A stretch of DNA of 64,000 nt from Pseudomonas sp. NFR16 (lineage in GTDB: Bacteria > Pseudomonadota > Gammaproteobacteria > Pseudomonadales > Pseudomonadaceae), in assembly GCF_900108875.1 (NCBI RefSeq), contig NZ_FNYJ01000004.1:503156-567155 (forward strand). Reading direction: 5' to 3'. Position 1 is the first letter of the stretch. Every line of letters begins with the position of its first letter. The notes beneath the pieces were generated by a model that was not told where the DNA came from, did no database searches, and was given only the letters and a program-made list of their open reading frames with translations. The translations under genes were made by a program, and so were the position numbers. Below, piece after piece: positions 1 through 8,222 of the stretch.

Positions 1-573
1 CCTTTATAGATGATGGTCTTATGCGAAAAGCTGCAGATGTAGTGATCGGTGTCGGCGGCGTTGGATACCGACGAACGGCGACGGGCGCAGAAAAGCTTGA
101 TCGCGAATTCCTGATCGCTCAGGCCTTCACCCCCGATGAACACTTGCTCGATCTTGGGCAGACGCTCCAGCGCCAGGCGGCCCAGCACGCTGGTGTCGAT
201 CGGCACTTCGCGCCAGCCGATCAACGTCAGGCCTTCGGCGAGGATTTCGCGATTCATGTTTTCGCGGGCGGCCTGAGCCTTGGCGTCGTCCTGATTGAGG
301 AAGACCATACCTACGCAATACTGGCGCGGCAGCTCGACGCTGAAGTGCTCTTTGGCCACAGCGCGCAGGAACATGTCGGGTTTTTGAATCAACAGCCCGC
401 AACCGTCACCGGTCTTGCCGTCGGCGTTGATCCCACCACGGTGGGTCATGCAGGTCAGGGCTTCGATAGCCGTCTGCAACAGGTGATGACTGGGCTCGCC
501 TTGCATATGGGCGATCAGGCCGAAACCACAGTTATCCTTGAATTCTTCTGGATGGTACAGACCTGCTTTCATA
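1..573 (-). CDS. gltB: Glutamate synthase large subunit, N-terminal part (cut by window edge)
   Basis: This is the first 191 codons of the NADPH-dependent glutamate synthase large chain, which hydrolyses glutamine and passes the ammonia to 2-oxoglutarate in the cytoplasm. The reverse strand reads MKAGLYHPEEFKDN followed by CGFGLIAHMQGEPSHHLL. The Cys at residue 15 sits where this family cleaves a short propeptide to expose the class II amidotransferase nucleophile. The motif THRGGINADGKTGDGCGLL follows. The reading frame is open to base 1, so the FMN and synthase domains lie outside the window. A sigma-70-like promoter and an inverted repeat lie upstream, at 682-736. Identification is very secure; only the missing C-terminal part cannot be checked. 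Confidence 0.96.
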
Positions 574-681
574 GACACATTCTCACCAGGCTGCCTCTTA
601 TCGAGACAAATTTCTTTTCAATTCAACCATTTACCGTCCACGCTGAACGTACGCCAGCTTTGCGGGAGCAAAAGGGAGGTC

Positions 682-710
682 ATTGTACACACCGACACAA
701 AACCTCACAA
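682..710 (-). promoter_or_regulatory. Predicted sigma-70 promoter of gltB
   Basis: On the minus strand TTGTGA (705-710) is separated by exactly 17 bases from TACAAT (682-687). This is a good match to the -35/-10 consensus and lies about 110 bases before the gltB start codon. The match is seen in the sequence; activity is inferred. Confidence 0.6.
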
Positions 711-736
711 ATTTGGCGACGAAACGTCGCAAATTT
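709..736. promoter_or_regulatory. Inverted repeat abutting the gltB -35 box (candidate operator)
   Basis: AAATTTGGCGACG (709-721) and CGTCGCAAATTT (725-736) form a near-perfect palindrome with one extra G in the left arm. Its edge overlaps the -35 hexamer. A TGTCGC element (738-743) followed by AA eight bases later lies next to it and resembles the Pseudomonas ArgR half-site TGTCGC-N8-AA. In P. aeruginosa gltBD is reported to be under ArgR control. Assigning the site to ArgR is my inference, because the repeat is a palindrome rather than the direct repeat usual for ArgR in this genus. Confidence 0.5.
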
Positions 737-801
737 ATGTCGCATTCATGAAAGGTTTTAAAACGATTCTCGTGCTAGCCAGAGCTTTGTTGCGAGTCTG
801 A

Positions 802-867
802 CCAATGAGAGCCCGAAGTTCAATACGCGCCTGAGACGCAGACGCCGCAAGGCGCGCTGCTCATTGG
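802..867. other. Long inverted repeat in the damX-like/gltB spacer
   Basis: CCAATGAG (802-809) and CTCATTGG (860-867) are exact inverted copies. Between them lies a second inner pair, GCGCC and GGCGC, so the RNA could fold into a long stem. It lies downstream of the DamX-like stop codon and upstream of gltB. No U-run follows, so it is not a classic terminator. I saw no gene in the 574-968 spacer. Confidence 0.4.
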
Positions 868-968
868 CAGCACGCTCATGCGTGATATTCGGGAGTGCGA
901 TGCGAGCGACCTGGATAAGGTCCGGGCATGCAAGGCGGGTGAGCGTTACATGCCTGTCTGCTGCGTCA

Positions 969-2591
969 TCAGCGAGCTGCGGCCAGTTCCTGTTGGATAC
1001 TGCCGACAGTGCGAGGCCAAGGTTTACCAGCCTGAACCTTCGCTGGCAAGACCTTGATAGCGGCGAGGGCAGCGTTGCGGTCCGCAAAACTGCCGTAAGT
1101 CACCACATACAGCGGCTTGCCCTGCAGGGTTTTCTTGAAATAACGATACTCGGCGCCCTGCTCTTTGACATAGCTCTGCGCCGTGGCTTCAGAGCTTGTG
1201 CCCAGGATCTGCACGACGTAATGCGTCGGGGCCTGACCGGCGTACCAGGTGCCACCGGCAGACGCGGAGGCCGCTGCGGCAGGCTTGGCGCCCGGGGTCG
1301 GCGCTGGCTTGGCGGTCGCGACCTGAGTCGGCGCAGGTGCAGGCTTCGCCGCAGGCGCAGGTGCTGGAGCCGGTTTGGCGGCTGGCGCAGGGCGCGGCGT
1401 AGGCACCGGCGTCTGGGCCATCTGCGGCGCAGGACCCGCCGCAGCGCCCGCAGGCGGAGCGGTGGTGGTGACGGTCGGCGGCTGCAGCGACTGGTTAGCG
1501 GCTGGACCGCCATCTTCTCCATCGCCCTCACCCGAGCCGGCCGCTTCGGCCAGAGGACCGCGCATCACCGGCTGGGAGTTACCGACCAACGGTAGCGGCA
1601 TCGGCTGCGAATTACCGGCGAATTCAATCGCCGGACCGCCGTTGTTCGATTGCTGAGCAGGCGCCTGGCCTTGACCCAGCGGCAGTTGTGCCTGGGAGTT
1701 TGCGGGCGCTGTCGCCGGTGCATTGTTACGACCTGGAATCAACCACGCCGCCAATACCGCTGCGACAACAACCCCACCCAAAGCCAACACGTGTTTCTTA
1801 GGCATTTTGAACCCCATACTTGGACGCTTGACCGCAGAGCGGCTGGCGATCATGGCTTCGATCATCGAATCGCGCGCGACCTGGTTGATCGCGCCCGGCC
1901 ATCCATTGGATTGTTCGTGAATATCGGCGATCTGTTCGGCGCTGAATACTTCGATGCCTTGACCGGCTCCCTCCAGCCGCTGAGCCAGATACTCACGGGT
2001 TTCTTCTTCTGTGTACGGCGCAAGCTCGATAACGTGGAATCGCTCTTCCTCTGTACCGCTCTCGGCGCACAGCTGATCCAGACGATCAATGATCGAAGCC
2101 TCGCCGAACAGGAACACGTGCGGACGCCCCTCAGGCGTGCCTGCCGCCAATCCCATCAACGCTTCGAGTGCCGATTCGCCCAGTTGTTCGGCATCGTCCA
2201 CCAGCACGTAGACTTCCTGCCCGGTCAGCGCCAGCTGCACCACTTGCGAAAGGATCGCCTGCATTTCCGGCTGGGCGACGTTCAGCGCCTGAGCGACCTG
2301 ACGCAGGACGCCCGCGGCATCGCCAGCGCCACGCGCCGAGACCACCACGCTTTGCACCGACTGCTTGTTGGTGCTTGCCACCAGCGCCTGACGCAGCAAG
2401 GTCTTGCCGCTTCCGTGAGGGCCTGTGACCAGCAACAGTAACTGGCTGTAACGGGCCAGATGATGCAATTGACCCAGCACGGGCTTGCGCTGGGCCGGGA
2501 AAAACTTGAAGCCGGGGACCCGCGTAGCAAAGGGGTCATGACTCAATTGGTAATGACCGAGGAAGGCCTCATCGGCGTGCAAACTAGTCAT
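969..2591 (-). CDS. DamX-like AAA ATPase with SPOR domain
   Basis: A 540-residue inner-membrane protein with three parts. Residues about 40-250 form an AAA/ExeA-type ATPase with Walker A GPHGSGKT (57-64) and Walker B VYVLVDDAE (127-135). One transmembrane helix spans about 267-287. A long Pro/Ala/Lys linker leads to a C-terminal SPOR domain (about 456-540). SPOR domains bind denuded septal peptidoglycan. The start MTSLHADEAF was chosen because a frame beginning 17 codons earlier would run into aroB. The aroB stop region supplies AGAGG upstream. E. coli damX also sits directly after aroB, which supports orthology, although E. coli DamX lacks a clear ATPase. A role in division or septal wall is inferred. 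Confidence 0.85.
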   Translation of the reverse strand: MTSLHADEAFLGHYQLSHDPFATRVPGFKFFPAQRKPVLGQLHHLARYSQLLLLVTGPHGSGKTLLRQALVASTNKQSVQSVVVSARGAGDAAGVLRQVAQALNVAQPEMQAILSQVVQLALTGQEVYVLVDDAEQLGESALEALMGLAAGTPEGRPHVFLFGEASIIDRLDQLCAESGTEEERFHVIELAPYTEEETREYLAQRLEGAGQGIEVFSAEQIADIHEQSNGWPGAINQVARDSMIEAMIASRSAVKRPSMGFKMPKKHVLALGGVVVAAVLAAWLIPGRNNAPATAPANSQAQLPLGQGQAPAQQSNNGGPAIEFAGNSQPMPLPLVGNSQPVMRGPLAEAAGSGEGDGEDGGPAANQSLQPPTVTTTAPPAGAAAGPAPQMAQTPVPTPRPAPAAKPAPAPAPAAKPAPAPTQVATAKPAPTPGAKPAAAASASAGGTWYAGQAPTHYVVQILGTSSEATAQSYVKEQGAEYRYFKKTLQGKPLYVVTYGSFADRNAALAAIKVLPAKVQAGKPWPRTVGSIQQELAAAR

Positions 2592-2601
2592 GGATTTCTC
2601 A

Positions 2602-3705
2602 TTAACCTCTAAGCTGATCCACCAAGGCGCGGTAGTCCGCAACCAGCGTGGCCTGTAGTACTTCTTTTGGATATTCGTCGGTCACCACTGCCTCACCCAT
2701 GCGGCGCAACAGCACCAGGCGCAGACGACCGTCAATCACCTTCTTGTCCACCGCCATGTGCTCGAGGAAATGCTCAGGCGTCATGTCTTCAGGCGGAATC
2801 ACCGGCAAACCGGCGCGCTGAAACAGACGAATACCGCGGTCTCGTTCCTGCTCAGTGATCCAGCCAAGACGCGAAGACATTTCAAGCGCCATCACCGTGC
2901 CCGCTGCAACGGCCTCACCGTGCAGCCACACGCCGTAACCCATATGGGTTTCGATGGCGTGGCCGAAGGTGTGGCCCAGATTCAACGTGGCCCGGACACC
3001 GGATTCGCGCTCATCGGCGCCCACCACCGCGGCCTTTGCCGCACATGAGCGCTCAATGGCGGTCGTAAGCGTCGCCTGATCCAGGCCGCGAAGCTTGTCC
3101 ATATTGTCTTCGAGCCATGTCAGGAATGGTTCGTCACAAATCAGGCCGTATTTGATGACCTCGGCCAGCCCCGCAGACAGCTCACGCTCAGGCAGGCTGT
3201 TCAGCGAAGCGGTATCGATCAGCACAGCGTTGGGCTGATAGAAGGCACCCACCATGTTTTTGCCCAGCGGATGATTGATCCCGGTCTTGCCGCCGACCGA
3301 AGAATCCACTTGCGAGAGCAACGTGGTCGGGACCTGAATAAAGTCCACGCCGCGCTGATAACAGGCAGCGGCAAAACCCGCCATGTCGCCGATCACGCCG
3401 CCACCCAGCGCGATCACGGTCGTGCGCCGGTCATGGCGCGCTGTCAGCAGGGCGTCGAAAATGAGCTGCAGAGTTTCCCAGTTCTTGAAGGCTTCGCCGT
3501 CGGGAAGCACGATGGGCAGGACGTTGTAACCGGCCAGCGACTTGCTCAGGCGCTCCATGTACAGCGGCGCGACTGTGGCGTTGGAAACGATTGCTACCTG
3601 TTTGCCGGCAATGTATGGCTTGAGCAATTCGGGCCGATCCAACAAGCCTTCGCCAATGTGAATCGGATAGCTGCGCTCGCCAAGCTCGACCTTAAGTGTC
3701 TGCAT
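2602..3705 (-). CDS. aroB: 3-dehydroquinate synthase
   Basis: This NAD- and metal-dependent enzyme converts DAHP to 3-dehydroquinate, the second step of the shikimate pathway. The 367-residue length fits the family. The NAD/metal region GGGVIGDMAGFAAACY and the active-site stretch SQVDSSVGGKTGINH are intact, as is the later HGEAVAAG metal-binding motif. Translation starts at MQTLKVELGE rather than the upstream in-frame alternative at 3717, because every aroB homologue I recall begins near this point. It lies downstream of aroK, with a 130-base spacer holding two hairpins, and 10 bases before the DamX-like gene, so aroK-aroB-damX may be cotranscribed. Confidence 0.97.
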   Translation of the reverse strand: MQTLKVELGERSYPIHIGEGLLDRPELLKPYIAGKQVAIVSNATVAPLYMERLSKSLAGYNVLPIVLPDGEAFKNWETLQLIFDALLTARHDRRTTVIALGGGVIGDMAGFAAACYQRGVDFIQVPTTLLSQVDSSVGGKTGINHPLGKNMVGAFYQPNAVLIDTASLNSLPERELSAGLAEVIKYGLICDEPFLTWLEDNMDKLRGLDQATLTTAIERSCAAKAAVVGADERESGVRATLNLGHTFGHAIETHMGYGVWLHGEAVAAGTVMALEMSSRLGWITEQERDRGIRLFQRAGLPVIPPEDMTPEHFLEHMAVDKKVIDGRLRLVLLRRMGEAVVTDEYPKEVLQATLVADYRALVDQLRG

Positions 3706-3766
3706 GTGTCCCCACACTGTTGAACGATTGGATGTCTGTGCACGCCTTCAGGACGCCGACACCGAC

Positions 3767-3809
3767 TATGGCGCAAGGCCATAAGGCGACCCTGCTTTTT
3801 ATGGTCGCC
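3767..3809. other. Two adjacent hairpins between aroK and aroB
   Basis: TATGGC/GCCATA (3767-3772 and 3778-3783, 5-base loop) is followed one base later by GGCGACC/GGTCGCC (3785-3791 and 3803-3809, 11-base loop). Neither has a U-run after it on the coding strand, so they look like mRNA structure or a processing site rather than a terminator. Confidence 0.45.
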
Positions 3810-3835
3810 GAGGATAGCGCATTTCCGTCTGCGCT

Positions 3836-4354
3836 TTAACGGGGAGGAAGCTCTGCCAACAGAGCAAGGATGTCAAGAACCACCATACGCGGCGGCCGCT
3901 CATCGGTTTCAATGATGACATCGGCAATCTCGCGGTAAAGCGGATCGCGGATCGCCAGCAGCTCTCGCAGCACGCGTGCAGGATCGGCGGTGCGTAAAAG
4001 CGGTCGGTTACGGTCCCTCGCCGTGCGGCCCACCTGCTGCTCGACCGAGGCGTGGAGATAGACCACCCGGCCGCCAGCGTGCAATGCACGACGGTTCTCT
4101 TCACGCATGACCGCGCCGCCACCGGTCGCCAGCACGACGCCATCGAACGCACACAGCTCGGCGATCATGGCCTGTTCACGGTCCCGAAAGCCCGCTTCAC
4201 CTTCCTTGTCGAAGATCCATGGGATATTGGCGCCCGTTCGCAGCTCGATTTCCTTGTCGGAATCCTTGAACGGCAGTCGAAGCTCTTTGGCCAGCAGGCG
4301 ACCGATGGTGCTTTTGCCAGCGCCCATCGGTCCCACAAGTATTAAATTTCGCAC
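3836..4354 (-). CDS. aroK: Shikimate kinase
   Basis: A 172-residue cytoplasmic kinase that phosphorylates shikimate at the 3-hydroxyl using ATP. Walker A GPMGAGKS lies at residues 8-15. The shikimate-binding residues appear as KDSDKEIE, GFRDREQ and the ATGGGAVM loop. The lid-region motif DRNRPLL is also present. The gene starts 4 bases after the pilQ stop, so it is probably read through from the pil operon, as in other pseudomonads and in the E. coli hof-aroKB arrangement. Confidence 0.97.
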   Translation of the reverse strand: MRNLILVGPMGAGKSTIGRLLAKELRLPFKDSDKEIELRTGANIPWIFDKEGEAGFRDREQAMIAELCAFDGVVLATGGGAVMREENRRALHAGGRVVYLHASVEQQVGRTARDRNRPLLRTADPARVLRELLAIRDPLYREIADVIIETDERPPRMVVLDILALLAELPPR

Positions 4355-4358
4355 AGAA

Positions 4359-6491
4359 TCAACGACTCACAGCAATCGCCTGGTTGTTCATGATACGCGG
4401 AGTGAGGAACACCAACAGCTCGGATTTTTTCTCCGAGACCACATCCCGCCGGAAAAGGCGGCCAACATACGGCACATCGCCCAAAAATGGCACCTTGTCG
4501 ACGACTTTACTCTGCGTATTCGAGAACACACCACCAATTACAATGGTCTCGCCGTCCGCGACCAGCACCTTGGCGTTGACCTCGTTTTTCTTGATCGGCG
4601 GCACGCCGAGCACGGTATTGACGTAGTCAGGCTCATCCTTGGTGACTTTCACTTCCATGATGATGCGGTTGTCCGGCGTGATCTGCGGCGTCACTTCCAG
4701 CGAGAGCGAGGCCTCTTTGAAGGAGACCGACGTGGCACCACTGGAGCTGGCTTCCTGATACGGCACTTCCGTACCTTTCAGGATTTTCGCGGTTTCCTTG
4801 TCCGAGGTGACGACCTTTGGCTGGGAGACCACTTCACCGTTACCGGTCTTTTCCATCGCGCTCAGTTCAAGGTCAAGAATGGTGTTGTTGGTCAGGAAGC
4901 CCAGGCCGATCGTCGACGTCGGGTTGCTCACGCCCATGTCCACATAGGGCCCGTTGGTGTTGCCGGCGCCGGTGACGGTGCCGTTCCCGCCAGCGGTGAA
5001 GTTGCCATGGGTACTTGACCCGCCCCAACGCACGCCCAGCGCTTTGTCGTAGTCAACGTTGGCCTCGACGATGCGCGCCTCGATCATGACCTGACGGACC
5101 GGGATATCCAGTTGCGAAACGATGCGGCGCAGCTCGTCCAGACGGTCCTGCGTCTGGTAGGCGATGATGTTGTTGGTACGCTCGTCGACCGTGATCGAAC
5201 CGCGCTCGTCAGATTTGGACTCCGCGCTGGTCACCGACTGGAACAGCTTGGCAATGTCGGCGGCCTTCGCGTAGTTGACTTGCAGCAACTCGCGACGCAA
5301 CGGCGCCAGCTCGGAAATCTGCTTGAGCGACTCCAGTTCCTGACGTTCGCGGGCGGCGATTTCGTCAGCCGGGCCGACAAGCAAGACGTTGCCGATCTTG
5401 CGCTTGTCCAGGCCTTTGGTCTTGAGCACCAGGTCCAGCGCCTGATCCCACGGCACGTTTTGCAGGCGCAGCGTGATGCCGCCCTGAACGGTGTCGCTGG
5501 CGACCAGGTTGAGGTTGGTGAAGTCAGCGATCAGTTGCAAGACCGAGCGAACGTCGATGTCCTGGAAGTTGAGCGACAACTTCTCGCCGGTGTACACCAG
5601 TTTTTCCGCGTTACGCCGCTCCTGATCCTCGTTGGTCAGCGGGCGCACGCTGATGGTCAGCTTGTTGTCGGTTTGATAGGCGGAATAATCGAACGCGCCG
5701 GACGGCTCGATGGAAATGCTCGTCTTGTCGCCGGTGACGCTTGAATTGACGAATTGCACCGGCGTGGCGAAGTCCTTGACGTCCAGACGCACGCGCAGTG
5801 GATCGGGCAATTGGGTCTTGGCGAAGTCGACACGAATCTTGCCGCCCTGCTCCTGAATATCAGGCGCGATGCCAGTGTCGCTCAGCTCGATGATGACATT
5901 GCCTTCGCCCAGTTCACCGCGCTGGAAGTCAACGTTCTTGACCGCTCTGGGGCCCGGCGCATAGGGGCGCGCAGCCGCCTTGGAAGCAGCAGGCGGAACG
6001 CTGACTCGCGGCGCACCTTGGGCAGTGCTTGGCTGCGAAGCTTGTGCCGAAGCCGCGCCCTGGCCGACGACGACAAACAGGTTGTTGCCATCGACCCGAG
6101 AGCTGTAAGGCGCAAGCGTGGTCAGGTTGATGATGACCCGCGTGCGATCCTTGGCTTCGACCACGACCACGCTGTGTGCATTGCCCGAGCCCAGATCACG
6201 ACTCTTGATCGCCAACTGGCTGGTCACGCCTGGCAGGTCCAGCGCAATGCGCGCAGGCTGTTCGGTGGTGTAGCCACGCGGCGCGGCAACCGGGCCGTCG
6301 AATGACAGTTTCAATTCGACCCGGTCCCCTGGCAACGCAGCGACATCCAGGGTCTTGAGGTTGGCCGCCTGGAGAATCGGGGAAAGCATCGCCATCCATA
6401 GCGATACGCCGATAATCGAAAGAATCCTAGTCATGTTCAGTTTCCACCACTGTGCCGATCTGAAGGTGCTTCGCTTGCTTGTCGTCTTCAT
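4359..6491 (-). CDS. pilQ: Type IV pilus secretin PilQ
   Basis: This 710-residue outer-membrane secretin forms the gated channel through which the type IV pilus leaves the cell. A signal-type hydrophobic stretch (about 22-42, ending LQAANLKTL) is followed by AMIN peptidoglycan-binding repeats, the secretin/TonB short domain (YTGEKLSLNFQDIDVRSVLQLIADF), an N1-type domain, and the C-terminal secretin core. The core ends in VFSNTQSKVVDKVPFLGDVPY and LLVFLTPRIM. The ATG overlaps the pilP stop by four bases (ATGA), which indicates translational coupling and decides this start. A second in-frame Met at residue 20 would give a tidier signal peptide and remains possible. Confidence 0.97.
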   Translation of the reverse strand: MKTTSKRSTFRSAQWWKLNMTRILSIIGVSLWMAMLSPILQAANLKTLDVAALPGDRVELKLSFDGPVAAPRGYTTEQPARIALDLPGVTSQLAIKSRDLGSGNAHSVVVVEAKDRTRVIINLTTLAPYSSRVDGNNLFVVVGQGAASAQASQPSTAQGAPRVSVPPAASKAAARPYAPGPRAVKNVDFQRGELGEGNVIIELSDTGIAPDIQEQGGKIRVDFAKTQLPDPLRVRLDVKDFATPVQFVNSSVTGDKTSISIEPSGAFDYSAYQTDNKLTISVRPLTNEDQERRNAEKLVYTGEKLSLNFQDIDVRSVLQLIADFTNLNLVASDTVQGGITLRLQNVPWDQALDLVLKTKGLDKRKIGNVLLVGPADEIAARERQELESLKQISELAPLRRELLQVNYAKAADIAKLFQSVTSAESKSDERGSITVDERTNNIIAYQTQDRLDELRRIVSQLDIPVRQVMIEARIVEANVDYDKALGVRWGGSSTHGNFTAGGNGTVTGAGNTNGPYVDMGVSNPTSTIGLGFLTNNTILDLELSAMEKTGNGEVVSQPKVVTSDKETAKILKGTEVPYQEASSSGATSVSFKEASLSLEVTPQITPDNRIIMEVKVTKDEPDYVNTVLGVPPIKKNEVNAKVLVADGETIVIGGVFSNTQSKVVDKVPFLGDVPYVGRLFRRDVVSEKKSELLVFLTPRIMNNQAIAVSR

Positions 6492-7015
6492 GAGCGCTCT
6501 TTCAGGGAAATGCTGCGCGGTCGCTCAAGCCACGCCCCCTCTCCATCCGGAACGATTTCCACTACCTGGACCTCCGACTCGGTGATCGCCACGATGCGGC
6601 CATCATTTCGTCCCAGGTAATCACCCACCTTCACTCGATGCACGCCGCCTGCCCCGCGAAGCAGCGCGAACATACCGGATTCATTGCTCAACGTACCGAC
6701 CATCTCGAAACCATCGATATTGAAGCCTTCCAGGAACTGCTTGACCCGCGTCGGATCAGGCTGGACCAGATGCGAACCCTTCTGCCGGTTCACCAGATCA
6801 ATCTTGATCGGCGGCTGAAACGGGCTGCGCAGGCTCGCCGCCGCATAGGTGAAAGCCTCGTACGGACGGAATTTCGGCATGGCCTCGATTGCACCCACCG
6901 GACGCGCGCGCACGTCGCTCATGAATTGTTTCAGGTCATCGAATTCGTTCGAGCTGTCGCAACCTGCCAGCCCCATCAGCGTGACGCCGATGCACAACCA
7001 ACGCACCGCCCTCAT
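6488..7015 (-). CDS. pilP: Type IV pilus inner-membrane lipoprotein PilP
   Basis: A 175-residue lipoprotein that bridges the PilN/PilO inner-membrane pair to the PilQ secretin. The N-terminus carries a lipobox LAGC with Cys19. An unstructured stretch follows, then the HR domain (about 85-170), with FNIDGFEMVGTL and VHRVKVGDYLGRNDGRI typical of PilP. It overlaps both pilQ and pilO by four bases, so the whole pilMNOPQ set is coupled. Confidence 0.96.
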   Translation of the reverse strand: MRAVRWLCIGVTLMGLAGCDSSNEFDDLKQFMSDVRARPVGAIEAMPKFRPYEAFTYAAASLRSPFQPPIKIDLVNRQKGSHLVQPDPTRVKQFLEGFNIDGFEMVGTLSNESGMFALLRGAGGVHRVKVGDYLGRNDGRIVAITESEVQVVEIVPDGEGAWLERPRSISLKERS

Positions 7016-7659
7016 TTCGCTGGCCCTTTGCTGTCGATGTTCTGAAGTCCCTTGTCGTTGTAGCGATAGGTTTTGGCAAGGATGCTCATGCGCAGCTTCG
7101 CAGGAGACTTGGCGTCGACCGGTTTGATTTCGAAATCGTGCAGCGTGACGATGCGCGGCAGACTTGCAACGCCGCTGGCGAAGGTCGCCAGGTCGTGGTA
7201 ACTGCCGGTTACGGTGATTTGAATCGGCAATTCAATGTAAAACTGTTGAGCCTCTTCGGGCAGCAGCTTGATCTCCTCGAACTCAAGGCCGCTTCCCAGC
7301 CCTGTCCGGGTGATGTCTTCCAGCAGCCCCGGCACTTCGGTGTCGCTGGGCAACTGGCGAAGCAGCGCGCCGAAGGTATTCTCCATCTCCACCATCTGGT
7401 TTTTGTAAGCCGTCAGGTTGGCAGCCTGAAATGCCTTGCTCGAGAATTGCTCCTTGAGCGCGGTTTCATCATGACGCGCCTGATCCAGCTGAGTCTGCAT
7501 GTCCTGGATGTAGAAAAAGTACCCCCCGGCCAGCACCAGCACCAGCAACAGCGCGCCAGCAATGGTTTTCACCGCTGCCGGCCACGAGCCGATGTTGTTC
7601 AGGGCCAGGTCGTTGAGGTCGATCTTGCGCAGGCTGTCCAGCCACTCCTTCATGTTCAT
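7012..7659 (-). CDS. pilO: Type IV pilus alignment protein PilO
   Basis: A 215-residue bitopic inner-membrane protein that pairs with PilN and positions PilP. A short cytoplasmic N-terminus is followed by one membrane helix (about 33-50), a periplasmic coiled coil (DMQTQLDQARHDETALKEQF region) and a ferredoxin-like domain containing YIELPIQITVTGSYHDLATF. It overlaps pilN by four bases. Confidence 0.96.
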   Translation of the reverse strand: MNMKEWLDSLRKIDLNDLALNNIGSWPAAVKTIAGALLLVLVLAGGYFFYIQDMQTQLDQARHDETALKEQFSSKAFQAANLTAYKNQMVEMENTFGALLRQLPSDTEVPGLLEDITRTGLGSGLEFEEIKLLPEEAQQFYIELPIQITVTGSYHDLATFASGVASLPRIVTLHDFEIKPVDAKSPAKLRMSILAKTYRYNDKGLQNIDSKGPAK

Positions 7660-8222
7660 GGCTTGACTCCATCGACAGCAGGCTGCGTCTGACGCACGGT
7701 CAACTGGAAGGTGTTGGACTGATCCACGCCGACGGCGCTGTTGGCTTTCACCTCAGTCAGACTTGGCGCCTCGAGCCAGTCGGACGCATCCAGATTACGC
7801 AGCAGATCCGACACGCGATTGTTGGACTCGGCCGCGCCGGAGATGCTGATCAACTGCCCGTTCATCTTCACTTCGCTGAAATACACACCGTCTGGCAGCG
7901 TACGCGCCAGTTGGTCGAAAATACGCCCGATGATGGGCCGGTTGCCTTGCAGATCCTGAATGATCTTCATCCTTTCCAGCAGTTGCTTGCGGCGGGCCTT
8001 CAGCTCGCTGATTTCCTTGATGCGCGCGTCCAGCTGGACGATTTCCGTCTTGATGTACTGGTTACGTGCATTTTGATGGCTGATGGCGCTGCTCAAATAT
8101 TGATCAGCCAGCAGGATGGCGCCAATGCCGGCCACCAGCACGCCGACCAAGGCCAGAAGAAATCGCCTTTTGCGCTCTTCGCGCTGCTGCTCACGCCACG
8201 GGAGTAAGTTGATCCGTGCCAT
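7656..8222 (-). CDS. pilN: Type IV pilus assembly protein PilN
   Basis: A 188-residue bitopic membrane protein. Its cytoplasmic tail MARINLLPWR is the PilM-binding peptide conserved in the family. A membrane helix (about 21-39), a periplasmic coiled coil and a small alpha/beta domain follow. The start at 8222 was chosen over an upstream in-frame candidate because it shares the base A of TGATG with the pilM stop and gives the conserved N-terminus. Confidence 0.96.
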   Translation of the reverse strand: MARINLLPWREQQREERKRRFLLALVGVLVAGIGAILLADQYLSSAISHQNARNQYIKTEIVQLDARIKEISELKARRKQLLERMKIIQDLQGNRPIIGRIFDQLARTLPDGVYFSEVKMNGQLISISGAAESNNRVSDLLRNLDASDWLEAPSLTEVKANSAVGVDQSNTFQLTVRQTQPAVDGVKP

